Assembly (NCBI GenBank): GCA_003511885.1
Contig: DOIX01000199.1
Location: forward strand, 16,644 to 36,412
Source: Cyanobacteria bacterium UBA11153
GTDB lineage: Bacteria > Cyanobacteriota > Cyanobacteriia > Cyanobacteriales > Coleofasciculaceae
DNA: 19,769 bases
Direction of reading: 5' to 3'
Position 1 is the stretch's first letter, and each line of letters opens with the position of its first letter. Positions 1 to 5,241 of the stretch are shown here, one piece after another. Made by a program: the position numbers and the translations under genes. The notes below the pieces were generated by a model that saw nothing but the letters and a program-made list of their open reading frames with translations, was not told the DNA's origin and searched no databases.

Positions 1-102
1 TTTTTCCACTAGATTATTCGCCCAAATGCTTCACCCCTACAACTAAAGAAATGACTCAACTAAATATTGAGAAATACCCGAAACTGTGACTATAACTTTC
101 CC

Positions 103-116
103 ATTATCCGGATAAT
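103..116. promoter_or_regulatory. 14-bp perfect palindrome upstream of kinase gene
   Basis: ATTATCCGGATAAT reads the same on both strands and lies about 95 bp before the kinase start codon. A symmetric site in an upstream region could be an operator for a dimeric regulator, but it could equally be chance or part of a repeat. It is not present before the second kinase copy at 4349, whose similarity begins only at the GATTCCA equivalent of position 144. No regulator can be named. Confidence 0.25.
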
Positions 117-143
117 TAGATTTTATTTTTTCCATTAATTACG

Positions 144-209
144 GATTCCACCCAATTGAACTTGTAAGATAGAATTAGCAAACACTCCCTATCCTACATC
201 CCGTAATTC
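144..209 (+). repeat. Kinase upstream region, copy 1 of a duplicated segment
   Basis: These 66 bases directly before the kinase ATG match 4283-4348 without any gap, at about 59 of 66 positions by eye. The similarity continues into the first codons of both kinase copies. Good conservation of a non-coding leader suggests either recent duplication or a retained promoter. No clear -35/-10 pair and no strong Shine-Dalgarno sequence is visible just before the ATG. Confidence 0.7.
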
Positions 210-1544
210 ATGGACTGGCAACCGGGCGACATGATTGACAACCGATACCGCATCGCATCCCGTTTGGGGATTGGTGGTTTCGGGATTACCTACAAAGCAC
301 AAAACGACTTAAATATTCCCTTTGTTCTCAAAACTCCCCGCCCTGACTTAAAATCCGACATTAACTATCCTAAGTTTGTCGCACAATTCCAAGGGGAAGC
401 GCAACACCTCGCCAAGTTTGCGGAGGAACCTCATCCCCATATTGTTAGGATTATTGAATTGCTGAATGTTCCCATCGCAGCGGGAAGTAGAGAAAAGATT
501 CCCTGTTTGGTGATGGATTTTATTAGCGGGGAAAGTTTGTATCAGCGAGTGATGCAGCAGGGTGCGTTAGCAGAAGCGGAAGCGGTGAAGTATATTCGGC
601 AAATTGGGGATGCTTTAACTACTATTCACAAGACAGGTTTAGTCCATTGGGATGCCAACCCGCAAAATATCATGCTCAAGCCCAATGGTATTGCTATATT
701 AATCGATTTTGGGATTGCGGGAAATTGTCCGCCGAGTTCATTTTCTCGGAGTTTTGGGAATAAAGCCTTTGCACCTTACGAACAAACTTTTGGGGAAAGG
801 ACTTTTGCTGTAGATTTATATACATTGGCAGCTTCGTTATATTATGCCGTGACGGGTAAGTTACCAATGTCAGCGATGGAACAAAAGTTGCGGAATTGTC
901 GGTTAATCCCGCCACAAGAATATTCTCCTCAACTCAGCAACAGGATTTCGGAGGCAATTTTAGCCGGAATGGAATTGGAAGCCCAAAACCGCCCGGAGTC
1001 AGTAGCAGCTTGGTTACAACTACTGGAAACAGAAAAAGAGAATCAACCGCCGATAGATGAGAGAAAATATGGTTTACTACGGGATTTGCTAGCTGTGGGA
1101 AATTGGCGAGAAGCGGATGAAGAGACAGCAAGGGTGATGCTAAAAGTAGCCAATCGGGAAAAGGAAGGTTGGTTGAGGTCTGAAGATATTAATAATTTTC
1201 CTTGCGAGGATTTGAGAGCGATCGACCATCTCTGGGTAAAATATAGCAATGGTCGTTTCGGCTTCAGCGTGCAAAAGGAAATTTACCAGCAACTCGGCGG
1301 TACGCGAAAGTACGACGAGAAGATTTGGTACGCTTTTGGCGATAAGGTGGGATGGCGAAAAGGAGGAAAGTGGTTGTATTACAATGAGCTAATTTTTAGT
1401 ACCCAAGCACCATTAGCCCACCTCCCTTGGGGTGGTAATTTTGGGGTGGGATCACCATTAGCCCACCTCCTGAGCTTGTTTTGGTGGTTGGTTGTCCCTA
1501 ATTTTCACCTCCCTGTGGGGAGACTTGTAAACTGTAACATATAA
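210..1544 (+). CDS. Ser/Thr protein kinase with C-terminal GUN4 domain
   Basis: Probable cytosolic Hanks-type kinase of 444 residues. The kinase part has a glycine-rich loop LGIGGFGITY (19-28), the ATP-binding lysine K41 in FVLKTPRP, a catalytic loop HWDANPQNIML (146-156) with D148 and N153, and the DFG motif (166-168). The usual HRDLKP is altered: R is W147 and the loop lysine is N150. Residues about 284-398 form a GUN4 domain (RDLLAVGNWREADEETARVM; GFSVQKEIYQ; WYAFGDKVGW). GUN4 binds Mg-porphyrins in chlorophyll synthesis; fused to kinases it may act as a tetrapyrrole-sensing or protein-binding module, which is inference. The C-terminus ends GRLVNCNI, the kind of ending I know from GUN4 proteins, but is preceded by a 15-residue in-frame tandem duplication (PLAHL at 401 and 416). 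The start is supported by the duplicate copy at 4349. The gene converges on the transposase gene with 3 bp between the stops. Confidence 0.9.
   Translation: MDWQPGDMIDNRYRIASRLGIGGFGITYKAQNDLNIPFVLKTPRPDLKSDINYPKFVAQFQGEAQHLAKFAEEPHPHIVRIIELLNVPIAAGSREKIPCLVMDFISGESLYQRVMQQGALAEAEAVKYIRQIGDALTTIHKTGLVHWDANPQNIMLKPNGIAILIDFGIAGNCPPSSFSRSFGNKAFAPYEQTFGERTFAVDLYTLAASLYYAVTGKLPMSAMEQKLRNCRLIPPQEYSPQLSNRISEAILAGMELEAQNRPESVAAWLQLLETEKENQPPIDERKYGLLRDLLAVGNWREADEETARVMLKVANREKEGWLRSEDINNFPCEDLRAIDHLWVKYSNGRFGFSVQKEIYQQLGGTRKYDEKIWYAFGDKVGWRKGGKWLYYNELIFSTQAPLAHLPWGGNFGVGSPLAHLLSLFWWLVVPNFHLPVGRLVNCNI
1408..1470 (+). repeat. 18-bp direct repeats marking a 45-bp in-frame duplication
   Basis: The sequence CACCATTAGCCCACCTCC occurs at 1408-1425 and again at 1453-1470, a spacing of 45 bp or exactly 15 codons. 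It lies in the C-terminal tail of the kinase-GUN4 gene and duplicates the peptide PLAHL in frame. The second unit has diverged outside the repeat. Confidence 0.85.
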
Positions 1545-1547
1545 GGC

Positions 1548-2414
1548 TTACAAATTTTCGTAAAGATTTATTTCCGAGTCATTTTCTACGAAGCCATGCG
1601 GGTTGTGGCTTTCCGATACCTGGTACTGGTCATTCTCAAACAAAAGGCTATTTTTTTGTAGTACGATACTGGCAAATCTGGGGTCATAGCAGTTAGCAAA
1701 GACAAACTGTTCCGCTACCCTTTCTATATCGGGATGGGTTTCCTGCCATTCGTCCCAAGGTAAGCGCATCTGTCCTGGTGCAGATTTTTTTCTTTTTCCT
1801 TTACACTTCATCCCTGTTAGGAGTTTCTCTCCCCAATAATTGCGCTTTTCCAGTTTGGGGTGGGGACGATATTTCTGGCAAAATCCCTTATACTTCTGGG
1901 CACACTCTTCCAGAGTTTTCCCCAACGACAAAAACGCGGGATGCCAAGTTGTCAAACCATCATCACTCAACCTATCATGAATGCCATAATTGCTGAAATC
2001 GTAGAAAAAGCCTCGTTGCATTCCCGCTGCTTTTGGGTTGGCATGGATATAGCGTAACGTATTTAAGGCACGTTGCTTGTCCGTATTGGCAAATCCCGTA
2101 CTGTGGTAGCGCTTTTCCCAAAAATGTCCCGTGCGATTTAACATCCGATTAAAGCACATCGCCCCATACCAATTAATCCAGTGCATAATTTTGGGTAAAT
2201 CTTCCGGTTGTCCAGGTTCTAGGAGATAATGAATATGGTTACTCATAATACAGAGTCCATAGAGCTTAAACTGATATTTGTCCTGGGCTTTTTTCAAGGT
2301 ATAGAGTAATACGGAACGGCATTCCAGGCGAGTAAAACGGAATTCTCGGTTATTACAGCGAGTAGTAATGTGATAGCAATATCCAGCTTGAAGTTGTCGA
2401 GGTTGGCGGGGCAT
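1548..2414 (-). mobile_element. REP-associated tyrosine transposase (RAYT, Y1/HUH family)
   Basis: A 288-residue IS200-like Y1 transposase. The start QLQAGYCYHITTRCNNREF is typical of the REP-associated subgroup found in cyanobacteria. The HUH metal-binding motif is NHIHYLLEP with H60 and H62, and the likely nucleophile is Y122 in RYIHANPKAAG. The length and a conserved C-terminal tail suggest an intact protein. These enzymes nick single-stranded DNA and are thought to mobilise or maintain REP hairpins rather than to carry a classical IS. The gene lies head-to-tail against a kinase stop on one side, and its start codon is about 25 bp from the point where xisH similarity begins. It therefore probably interrupted or replaced the first half of xisH. 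No clear REP hairpin pair was found at its ends; only a small palindrome at 2421-2433. Confidence 0.88.
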
Positions 2415-2420
2415 AAATTT

Positions 2421-2433
2421 TGCTATAATAGCA
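2421..2433. repeat. 13-base palindrome between the transposase start and the xisH remnant
   Basis: TGCTATAATAGCA is symmetric around its central base. It lies between the RAYT start codon (2414) and the first recognisable xisH codons (about 2439). It contains TATAAT on the plus strand, so it could also serve as a -10 box for the xisH remnant and xisI. No good -35 box is seen at the right distance, so the promoter reading is weak. Confidence 0.3.
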
Positions 2434-2438
2434 GATAC

Positions 2439-2675
2439 AGCCTGGATAATGATTCTGCCTTAGCTGATTTTCACACAGCGTTGGGACAATTTTTGAATTA
2501 CCGTTTAGTTTTAGAAGAAATAGAACCAGAGCGAATCTTATATTTAGCAGTTCCGAATAGCGCCTATCAATCTTTTTTTCAGCGAGAATTACCCAAAGCA
2601 TCGGTTAAACGACATCAAGTTAAGATAATTGTCTACGATCCAGTGAAGGAGGAGATATGCAAATGGATAAACTAG
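2439..2675 (+). pseudogene. xisH: xisH remnant, C-terminal half only
   Basis: The reading frame from about codon SLDNDSALADFH onward matches the C-terminal half of XisH, the fdxN-element excision controlling factor: FHTALGQFLNYR, EEIEPERILYLAVP, HQVKIIVYDP and the terminal EEICKWIN. XisH proteins are normally about 138 residues. Roughly the first 60 are missing here, replaced by the 5' flank of the RAYT gene, so the nuclease-like core with its acidic and lysine residues is absent. In Anabaena XisH and XisI help control developmental excision of the fdxN element; most homologues elsewhere have unknown roles. The stop overlaps the xisI start by 13 bp, the usual arrangement of intact pairs. An upstream ATG at 2370 exists in frame but the codons before 2439 show no xisH similarity. 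I judge it non-functional. Confidence 0.75.
2607..2639 (+). repeat. xisH segment duplicated at 3958-3990
   Basis: This 33-base piece of the xisH remnant (codons for KRHQVKIIVYD) is repeated at 3958-3990 with one difference (TCTACGAT against TCTGCGAT). In the second place the rest of xisH and all of xisI are missing and the sequence passes almost directly into the small-gene block, so a deletion appears to have joined the two. Confidence 0.8.
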
Positions 2676-2998
2676 AGTATTATCGTCAGTCCATTGAAAA
2701 GCTGCTATTAGAATATGGTAAAGAACCTCCAGTTAATGGTGAAATAGAAGTAGAAGTAGTTTTTGATAAGGAACGGGATCGCTATCTGATTATCGATATA
2801 GGATGGGAGCGAGATTGCCGCATTTATAACTGCTTCATCCACTTAGATATCAAAGATGGGAAAATCTGGATTCAGCGGAATCAAACAGACAAAAGCATTG
2901 CCGCAGAATTAGTAGAAATGGGAATTGCCAAAGAAGATATTGTCTTTGGACTTCAACCTGACTATCTGCGAGAGTATACAGGGTTTGGAGTAGCTTAG
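2663..2998 (+). CDS. xisI: XisI-family protein, copy 1
   Basis: A complete XisI homologue of 111 residues from the ATG at 2663 (MDKLEYYRQ). An ATG two codons earlier at 2657 is closer to the strong AAGGAGG at 2646-2652, but the shorter form matches the usual family start and is 10 bp from that site. Family landmarks are YRQSIEKLLLEY near the start, the central RYLIIDIGWERD and RIYNCFIHLDIKDGKIWIQ, and AAELVEMGIAKEDIVFGLQP towards the end. XisI is known as an excision controlling factor of the fdxN element in Anabaena; elsewhere it is a widespread small cyanobacterial protein that nearly always follows xisH. Here the partner xisH is truncated, so the protein would have to work with a XisH made elsewhere or is on the way to being lost. 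Confidence 0.85.
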   Translation: MDKLEYYRQSIEKLLLEYGKEPPVNGEIEVEVVFDKERDRYLIIDIGWERDCRIYNCFIHLDIKDGKIWIQRNQTDKSIAAELVEMGIAKEDIVFGLQPDYLREYTGFGVA

Positions 2999-3264
2999 GC
3001 GATAGTTTTTGCGAGTAAAGCAATGAAACAGTTGAGACATTCAACTAGAGGATTTTTTGATCTCTCGATAAATATCAGCAACAGTCATATTGCCAAATAG
3101 TTTATTTTTCAACTCAAGGTAATCAACTGATTGAGCCATTGTTTCTCTGAGAAAAAATGCCGCACCAGCCAATCCCATTCGCTCGACAATTACTTTAATC
3201 CCTTCTTTTCTAATTTTATCTGTTTTGGGAACTATCAATGTTTTAGCTGTTTTCATTTTCCGAT
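2998..3264 (-). repeat. Duplicated block containing the small gene, copy A
   Basis: This block aligns with 3999-4265 at a constant offset of 1001 bp and is close to identical over the small gene. It starts right at the xisI stop (GGCGATAG...) and ends abruptly in TTTTCCGAT, after which the two copies have nothing in common. The downstream side of the small gene is less well conserved than the coding part, which suggests that some selection acted on the protein. Confidence 0.85.
3041..3256 (-). CDS. Small conserved protein of unknown function, copy A (antitoxin-like?)
   Basis: A 71-residue soluble protein (MKTAKTLIVPKTDKIRKEG at the start, ADIYREIKKSSS at the end) with no signal peptide or membrane segment. 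It differs from copy B (4042-4257) at only three residues: K14E, K52Q and R63Q. The start at 3256 is chosen because the duplicate begins there; the open frame continues upstream to 3322 only through unrelated DNA. Copy B has a GAGGAAT stretch about 8 bp before its ATG, but here the duplication ends at about 3264 and that likely ribosome-binding site is lost, so copy A may be poorly translated. The pattern of a short N-terminal basic part followed by a helical segment resembles short cyanobacterial proteins found near toxin-antitoxin genes, but I cannot assign a family. Confidence 0.6.
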   Translation of the reverse strand: MKTAKTLIVPKTDKIRKEGIKVIVERMGLAGAAFFLRETMAQSVDYLELKNKLFGNMTVADIYREIKKSSS

Positions 3265-3386
3265 ATTTTGACAAAATTGGATTGACGCTCGCATTATATC
3301 CGATCGCGTGGCTAGAAGCCAAACTTTATGCTAAAGCAGCACAACAAGGACAAGTTAGAGAGGAAATTGTTTTATGGAAAAACTAG
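3265..3386 (+). pseudogene. Short open tail ending like XisH, fused to unrelated sequence
   Basis: In the frame ending with TAG at 3384-3386 the sequence reads GLTLALYPIAWLEAKLYAK, then REEIVLWKN and stop. Only the last eight residues or so look like a XisH C-terminus (compare EEICKWIN in the first copy). The stop overlaps the ATG of the following xisI by 13 bp exactly as in the first pair. The part before it is not recognisable as XisH and contains no start codon that I would trust. I read it as the junction left by loss of a second xisH, with unrelated DNA joined to its last codons. Confidence 0.5.
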
Positions 3387-3703
3387 ACTATCGAGAATTG
3401 ATTCAAAAAATTCTCAAAGAACATCAAAAACATCGCACAGTTAACGCTTCCTCTGAAGCACAAGTTATTTGCGATTTAGAAAATGACCATTATTTATTAG
3501 TTCATGTAGGTTGGCAGGATGAAACTCCCCTTTATGGTTGTTCGATTCATGTAGATATCAAGGAGGGAAAGTTTTGGATTCATCAAGATTTTACGGAAGA
3601 TGGAGTGGCGGCTGAGTTACTAGAAATGGGAGTGCCCAAGACGGATATTGTTCTGGCATTTCGTTCTCCTTTTATGCGGCAATTTACTGAATTCGCTGTT
3701 TGA
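3374..3703 (+). CDS. xisI: XisI-family protein, copy 2
   Basis: A second complete XisI homologue of 109 residues, clearly diverged from copy 1 but with the same landmarks: MEKLDYRELIQKIL at the start, HYLLVHVGWQDE, LYGCSIHVDIKEGKFWIH in the middle and AAELLEMGVPKTDIVLAFRSP near the end. GAGAGG lies about 10 bp before the ATG. Like copy 1 it lacks an intact xisH upstream; only the last codons of one can be seen. The 3' end is 5 bp from the stop of the convergent antitoxin-like gene. The divergence from copy 1 is too large for both to come from the recent duplication that produced the two small genes, so two xisHI pairs probably existed here before. Confidence 0.85.
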   Translation: MEKLDYRELIQKILKEHQKHRTVNASSEAQVICDLENDHYLLVHVGWQDETPLYGCSIHVDIKEGKFWIHQDFTEDGVAAELLEMGVPKTDIVLAFRSPFMRQFTEFAV

Positions 3704-3708
3704 TCGAT

Positions 3709-3903
3709 TTAGCTTTGGCAATAACGACGGTATTGACGACCCAATTTCATCGCTTCTTTGTAAACCGAATCTTGGGTGAAAGTACCTGCTATTTTTTTCC
3801 GCCAAGGTATTACTGGAACTTCTGGACTTACTACTTTCTGTTTCAGAAATACAACTTCCGCTTCTAGGGCGGCTACTCTTTCTTCAATTGACAATGGTGA
3901 CAT
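3709..3903 (-). CDS. Short antitoxin-like protein without a toxin partner
   Basis: A 64-residue protein with an N-terminal coiled-coil-like helix (SIEERVAALEAEVVFLKQKV) and a C-terminal patch WRKKIAGTF followed by YKEAMKLGRQYRRY. This layout, a short ALE/LK heptad helix, then W..IAGTF, then EA..LGR.YR, is familiar from the cyanobacterial antitoxins usually encoded just before a VapC/PIN toxin. No PIN-domain gene follows: five bases after its stop lies the end of xisI on the other strand. The toxin has therefore been lost or was never present. A good promoter lies just upstream. It ends CQS, a slightly longer tail than expected if it once overlapped a toxin start. Family membership is from memory of the pattern, not from a search. 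Confidence 0.6.
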   Translation of the reverse strand: MSPLSIEERVAALEAEVVFLKQKVVSPEVPVIPWRKKIAGTFTQDSVYKEAMKLGRQYRRYCQS

Positions 3904-3929
3904 AGCAGATTAATTTACAGTTGAGGATA

Positions 3930-3959
3930 ATATTATTAGTATATCACTATAATTGTCAA
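3930..3959 (-). promoter_or_regulatory. Sigma70-type promoter for the antitoxin-like gene
   Basis: On the minus strand TTGACA (3959-3954) is followed after 18 bases by TAATAT (3935-3930), about 26 bp before the ATG at 3903. The -35 box overlaps the junction of the duplicated xisH fragment that begins at 3958, so the rearrangement may have built or altered this promoter. Confidence 0.45.
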
Positions 3960-3990
3960 ACGACATCAAGTTAAGATAATTGTCTGCGAT
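3958..3990 (+). pseudogene. xisH: Second xisH scrap, 33 bases
   Basis: This piece repeats 2607-2639 of the first xisH remnant (codons for KRHQVKIIVYD, D changed by the following junction). It is followed after eight bases by the small-gene block that in copy A comes after xisI. The intervening 360 bases, including all of xisI, are absent here. Confidence 0.75.
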
Positions 3991-3998
3991 TTAATGTA

Positions 3999-4265
3999 GG
4001 CGATATTTTTTACGACTAAAGCCATGAAACATTTCAGACATTCAACTGGAGGATTTTTTAATTTCCTGATAAATATCAGCAACAGTCATATTGCCAAATA
4101 GTTGATTTTTCAACTCTAGGTAATCAACTGATTGAGCCATTGTTTCTCTGAGAAAAAATGCCGCACCAGCCAATCCCATTCGCTCGACAATTACTTTAAT
4201 TCCTTCCTTTCTAATTTCATCTGTTTTAGGAACTATCAAGGTTTTAGCTGTTTTCATTTTCCGAT
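3999..4265 (-). repeat. Duplicated block containing the small gene, copy B
   Basis: Partner of 2998-3264 with a constant offset of 1001 bp. It extends from GGCGATATTTTTTACGAC, downstream of the small gene, to TTTTCCGAT just upstream of it. After 4265 the sequence continues into CCTCTTC, giving this copy the better ribosome-binding site, and 18 bases later into the second kinase leader. Confidence 0.85.
4042..4257 (-). CDS. Small conserved protein of unknown function, copy B
   Basis: A 71-residue protein, 68 of 71 residues identical to copy A at 3041-3256. Shared features are a basic start MKTAKTLIVPKTDEIRKEG, a hydrophobic helix around VERMGLAGAAFFLRETM and a C-terminal MTVADIYQEIKKSSS. On the minus strand GAAGAGGAAT precedes the ATG by about 8 bp, which makes this the copy more likely to be expressed. 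The strong identity at the protein level, with most changes lying outside the gene, speaks for a recent duplication of a real gene. It faces away from the truncated kinase copy, so their upstream regions abut. Function unknown; the setting among xisI and antitoxin-like genes makes a toxin-antitoxin-like role possible but unproven. Confidence 0.65.
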   Translation of the reverse strand: MKTAKTLIVPKTDEIRKEGIKVIVERMGLAGAAFFLRETMAQSVDYLELKNQLFGNMTVADIYQEIKKSSS

Positions 4266-4282
4266 TCCTCTTCTAAAGAATT

Positions 4283-4348
4283 GATTCCACCCAATTGAAC
4301 CTGTAAGATAGAGTTAACAAACACTCCATATTCTACATCCGGCAATTC
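4283..4348 (+). repeat. Kinase upstream region, copy 2
   Basis: This stretch matches 144-209 without gaps and at about 59 of 66 positions. It leads into the truncated kinase copy. Because this kinase cannot be functional, conservation here points to recent duplication rather than to selection. Confidence 0.7.
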
Positions 4349-4441
4349 ATGGACTGGCAACCGGGCTACATCGTTAATGGTAAATACCGTATCGAATCCA
4401 TTTTAGGTGCAGGTGGATTCGGTAGCACTTACAAAGTTACT
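4349..4441 (+). pseudogene. Truncated second copy of the Ser/Thr kinase start
   Basis: The ATG at 4349 opens a frame reading MDWQPGYIVNGKYRIESILG then AGGFGSTYKVTHR, closely similar to the first 33 or so residues of the intact kinase at 210 and ending just after the glycine-rich loop. Kinase similarity then stops, and the frame runs for some 21 unrelated codons into the antisense of the histidine-phosphatase gene before a TGA. No further kinase sequence was seen up to 5241. The sequence differs enough from the kinase at 210 (GYIVNGKYRIESIL against GDMIDNRYRIASRL) that it may come from a paralogous kinase with the same leader rather than from a direct copy. The AT-rich gene at 4450-5034 probably replaced or displaced the rest. 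Confidence 0.75.
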
Positions 4442-4449
4442 CATAGATG

Positions 4450-5034
4450 TTACTTTAAACGTTTCCAATTGCCAATAAATTCTCCATTATTGCTGTTCTG
4501 AATCTCAATTTTTAATAATTCATTGTGCTTTAAATAAAACGGAGTTGTATTCATTCCATTTACATTACCGTACTCAATAATTGATAATAAACCTCTCATC
4601 CATGCGCCATGACTAAAAATCAATATATTTTTGAATTCTTGGTATTTTGTTAAAAATGCCAAGATCCGATTTTCCAAATTTATTAAACTCTCTCCTAACT
4701 TAAGATATCGAGGATTTTGGCTCCATTGTTGGTACAAAGGACTTTTTAGTATAGAGTTTGGTTCACCTTCCAAAGTACCAAAATCAAGTTCATCGATTAG
4801 AGATTCAATTAAAAAGTTATTAAACTTGTAAAGTTCAGCCGTCTGTTGAGTTCGTTTTAATCTACTTACTAGTACTAGATCAAAGGAAGGTAATTGTCCC
4901 AAAATAGTTTGATTTTTCTGTATATTGTCAAGTGTCTCCACATTGGGAGGGAGGATGTCAATATTTTTTCTTCCTTGTAACTTACCTTCTAAATTCCATG
5001 GAGTTTTAAGATGTCTGATCGAATAAAGTTTCAT
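4450..5034 (-). CDS. Histidine phosphatase (phosphoglycerate mutase-like) family protein
   Basis: A 194-residue member of the histidine phosphatase superfamily. The N-terminal catalytic motif is IRHLKTPWN, with R7 and nucleophile H8; the residue after it is L9 where most members have G (RHG). Other core residues are R58 in SRLKRTQQTAELY, E82 in the DELDFGTLEGE stretch and the second histidine H142 in FSHGAWMRG. All four key positions are kept, so phosphatase activity is plausible; the RH[G]KT.WN start and the length resemble CobC-like and small-molecule phosphatases more than glycolytic mutases. The substrate is unknown. AGAGGAAAA about 7 bp before the ATG is a likely ribosome-binding site. 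The gene is visibly richer in AT than its neighbours, sits exactly where the kinase copy breaks off and has a MITE just upstream, which suggests recent acquisition. Confidence 0.82.
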   Translation of the reverse strand: MKLYSIRHLKTPWNLEGKLQGRKNIDILPPNVETLDNIQKNQTILGQLPSFDLVLVSRLKRTQQTAELYKFNNFLIESLIDELDFGTLEGEPNSILKSPLYQQWSQNPRYLKLGESLINLENRILAFLTKYQEFKNILIFSHGAWMRGLLSIIEYGNVNGMNTTPFYLKHNELLKIEIQNSNNGEFIGNWKRLK

Positions 5035-5065
5035 TTTTTATTTTCCTCTTATTCTTCTAGATAAT

Positions 5066-5153
5066 AGGATTTAAGCAGTGACACTACTAATAGTGGATGG
5101 TGCGTTAACTGACTCATAACGCACCCTACAGATAGATGGTTTGCGTAAGTCCT
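5066..5153. mobile_element. 88-bp MITE-like element, copy 1
   Basis: This 88-bp stretch matches the reverse complement of 18623-18710, with the same length and about 85 per cent identity by eye. The right end GCGTAAGTCCT is intact, while the left end AGGATTTAAGC is a decayed form of AGGACTTACGC. Inside, GGTGCGTTA (5099-5107) pairs with TAACGCACC (5117-5125) and would form a strong hairpin. No reading frame is present. Terminal inverted repeats with TA at the border in the better copy fit a non-autonomous element of an IS630/Tc1-like transposon; the family is inferred. Confidence 0.75.
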
Positions 5154-5241
5154 GGATAATTGATTGTAATTGTGGCAAATTACACGAGATTTTTGACCTT
5201 TAAACTACCGATAAAATATTTCAATTTGCCTCCAACTTGCA

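Noticed and set aside
1..143. Possible gene fragment or promoter at the left edge
   Set aside because: Apart from the palindrome at 103-116 no coding frame, RNA gene or convincing promoter could be seen.
694..1249. Minus-strand frames inside the kinase gene
   Set aside because: They are shadows of the kinase-GUN4 reading frame without motifs of their own.
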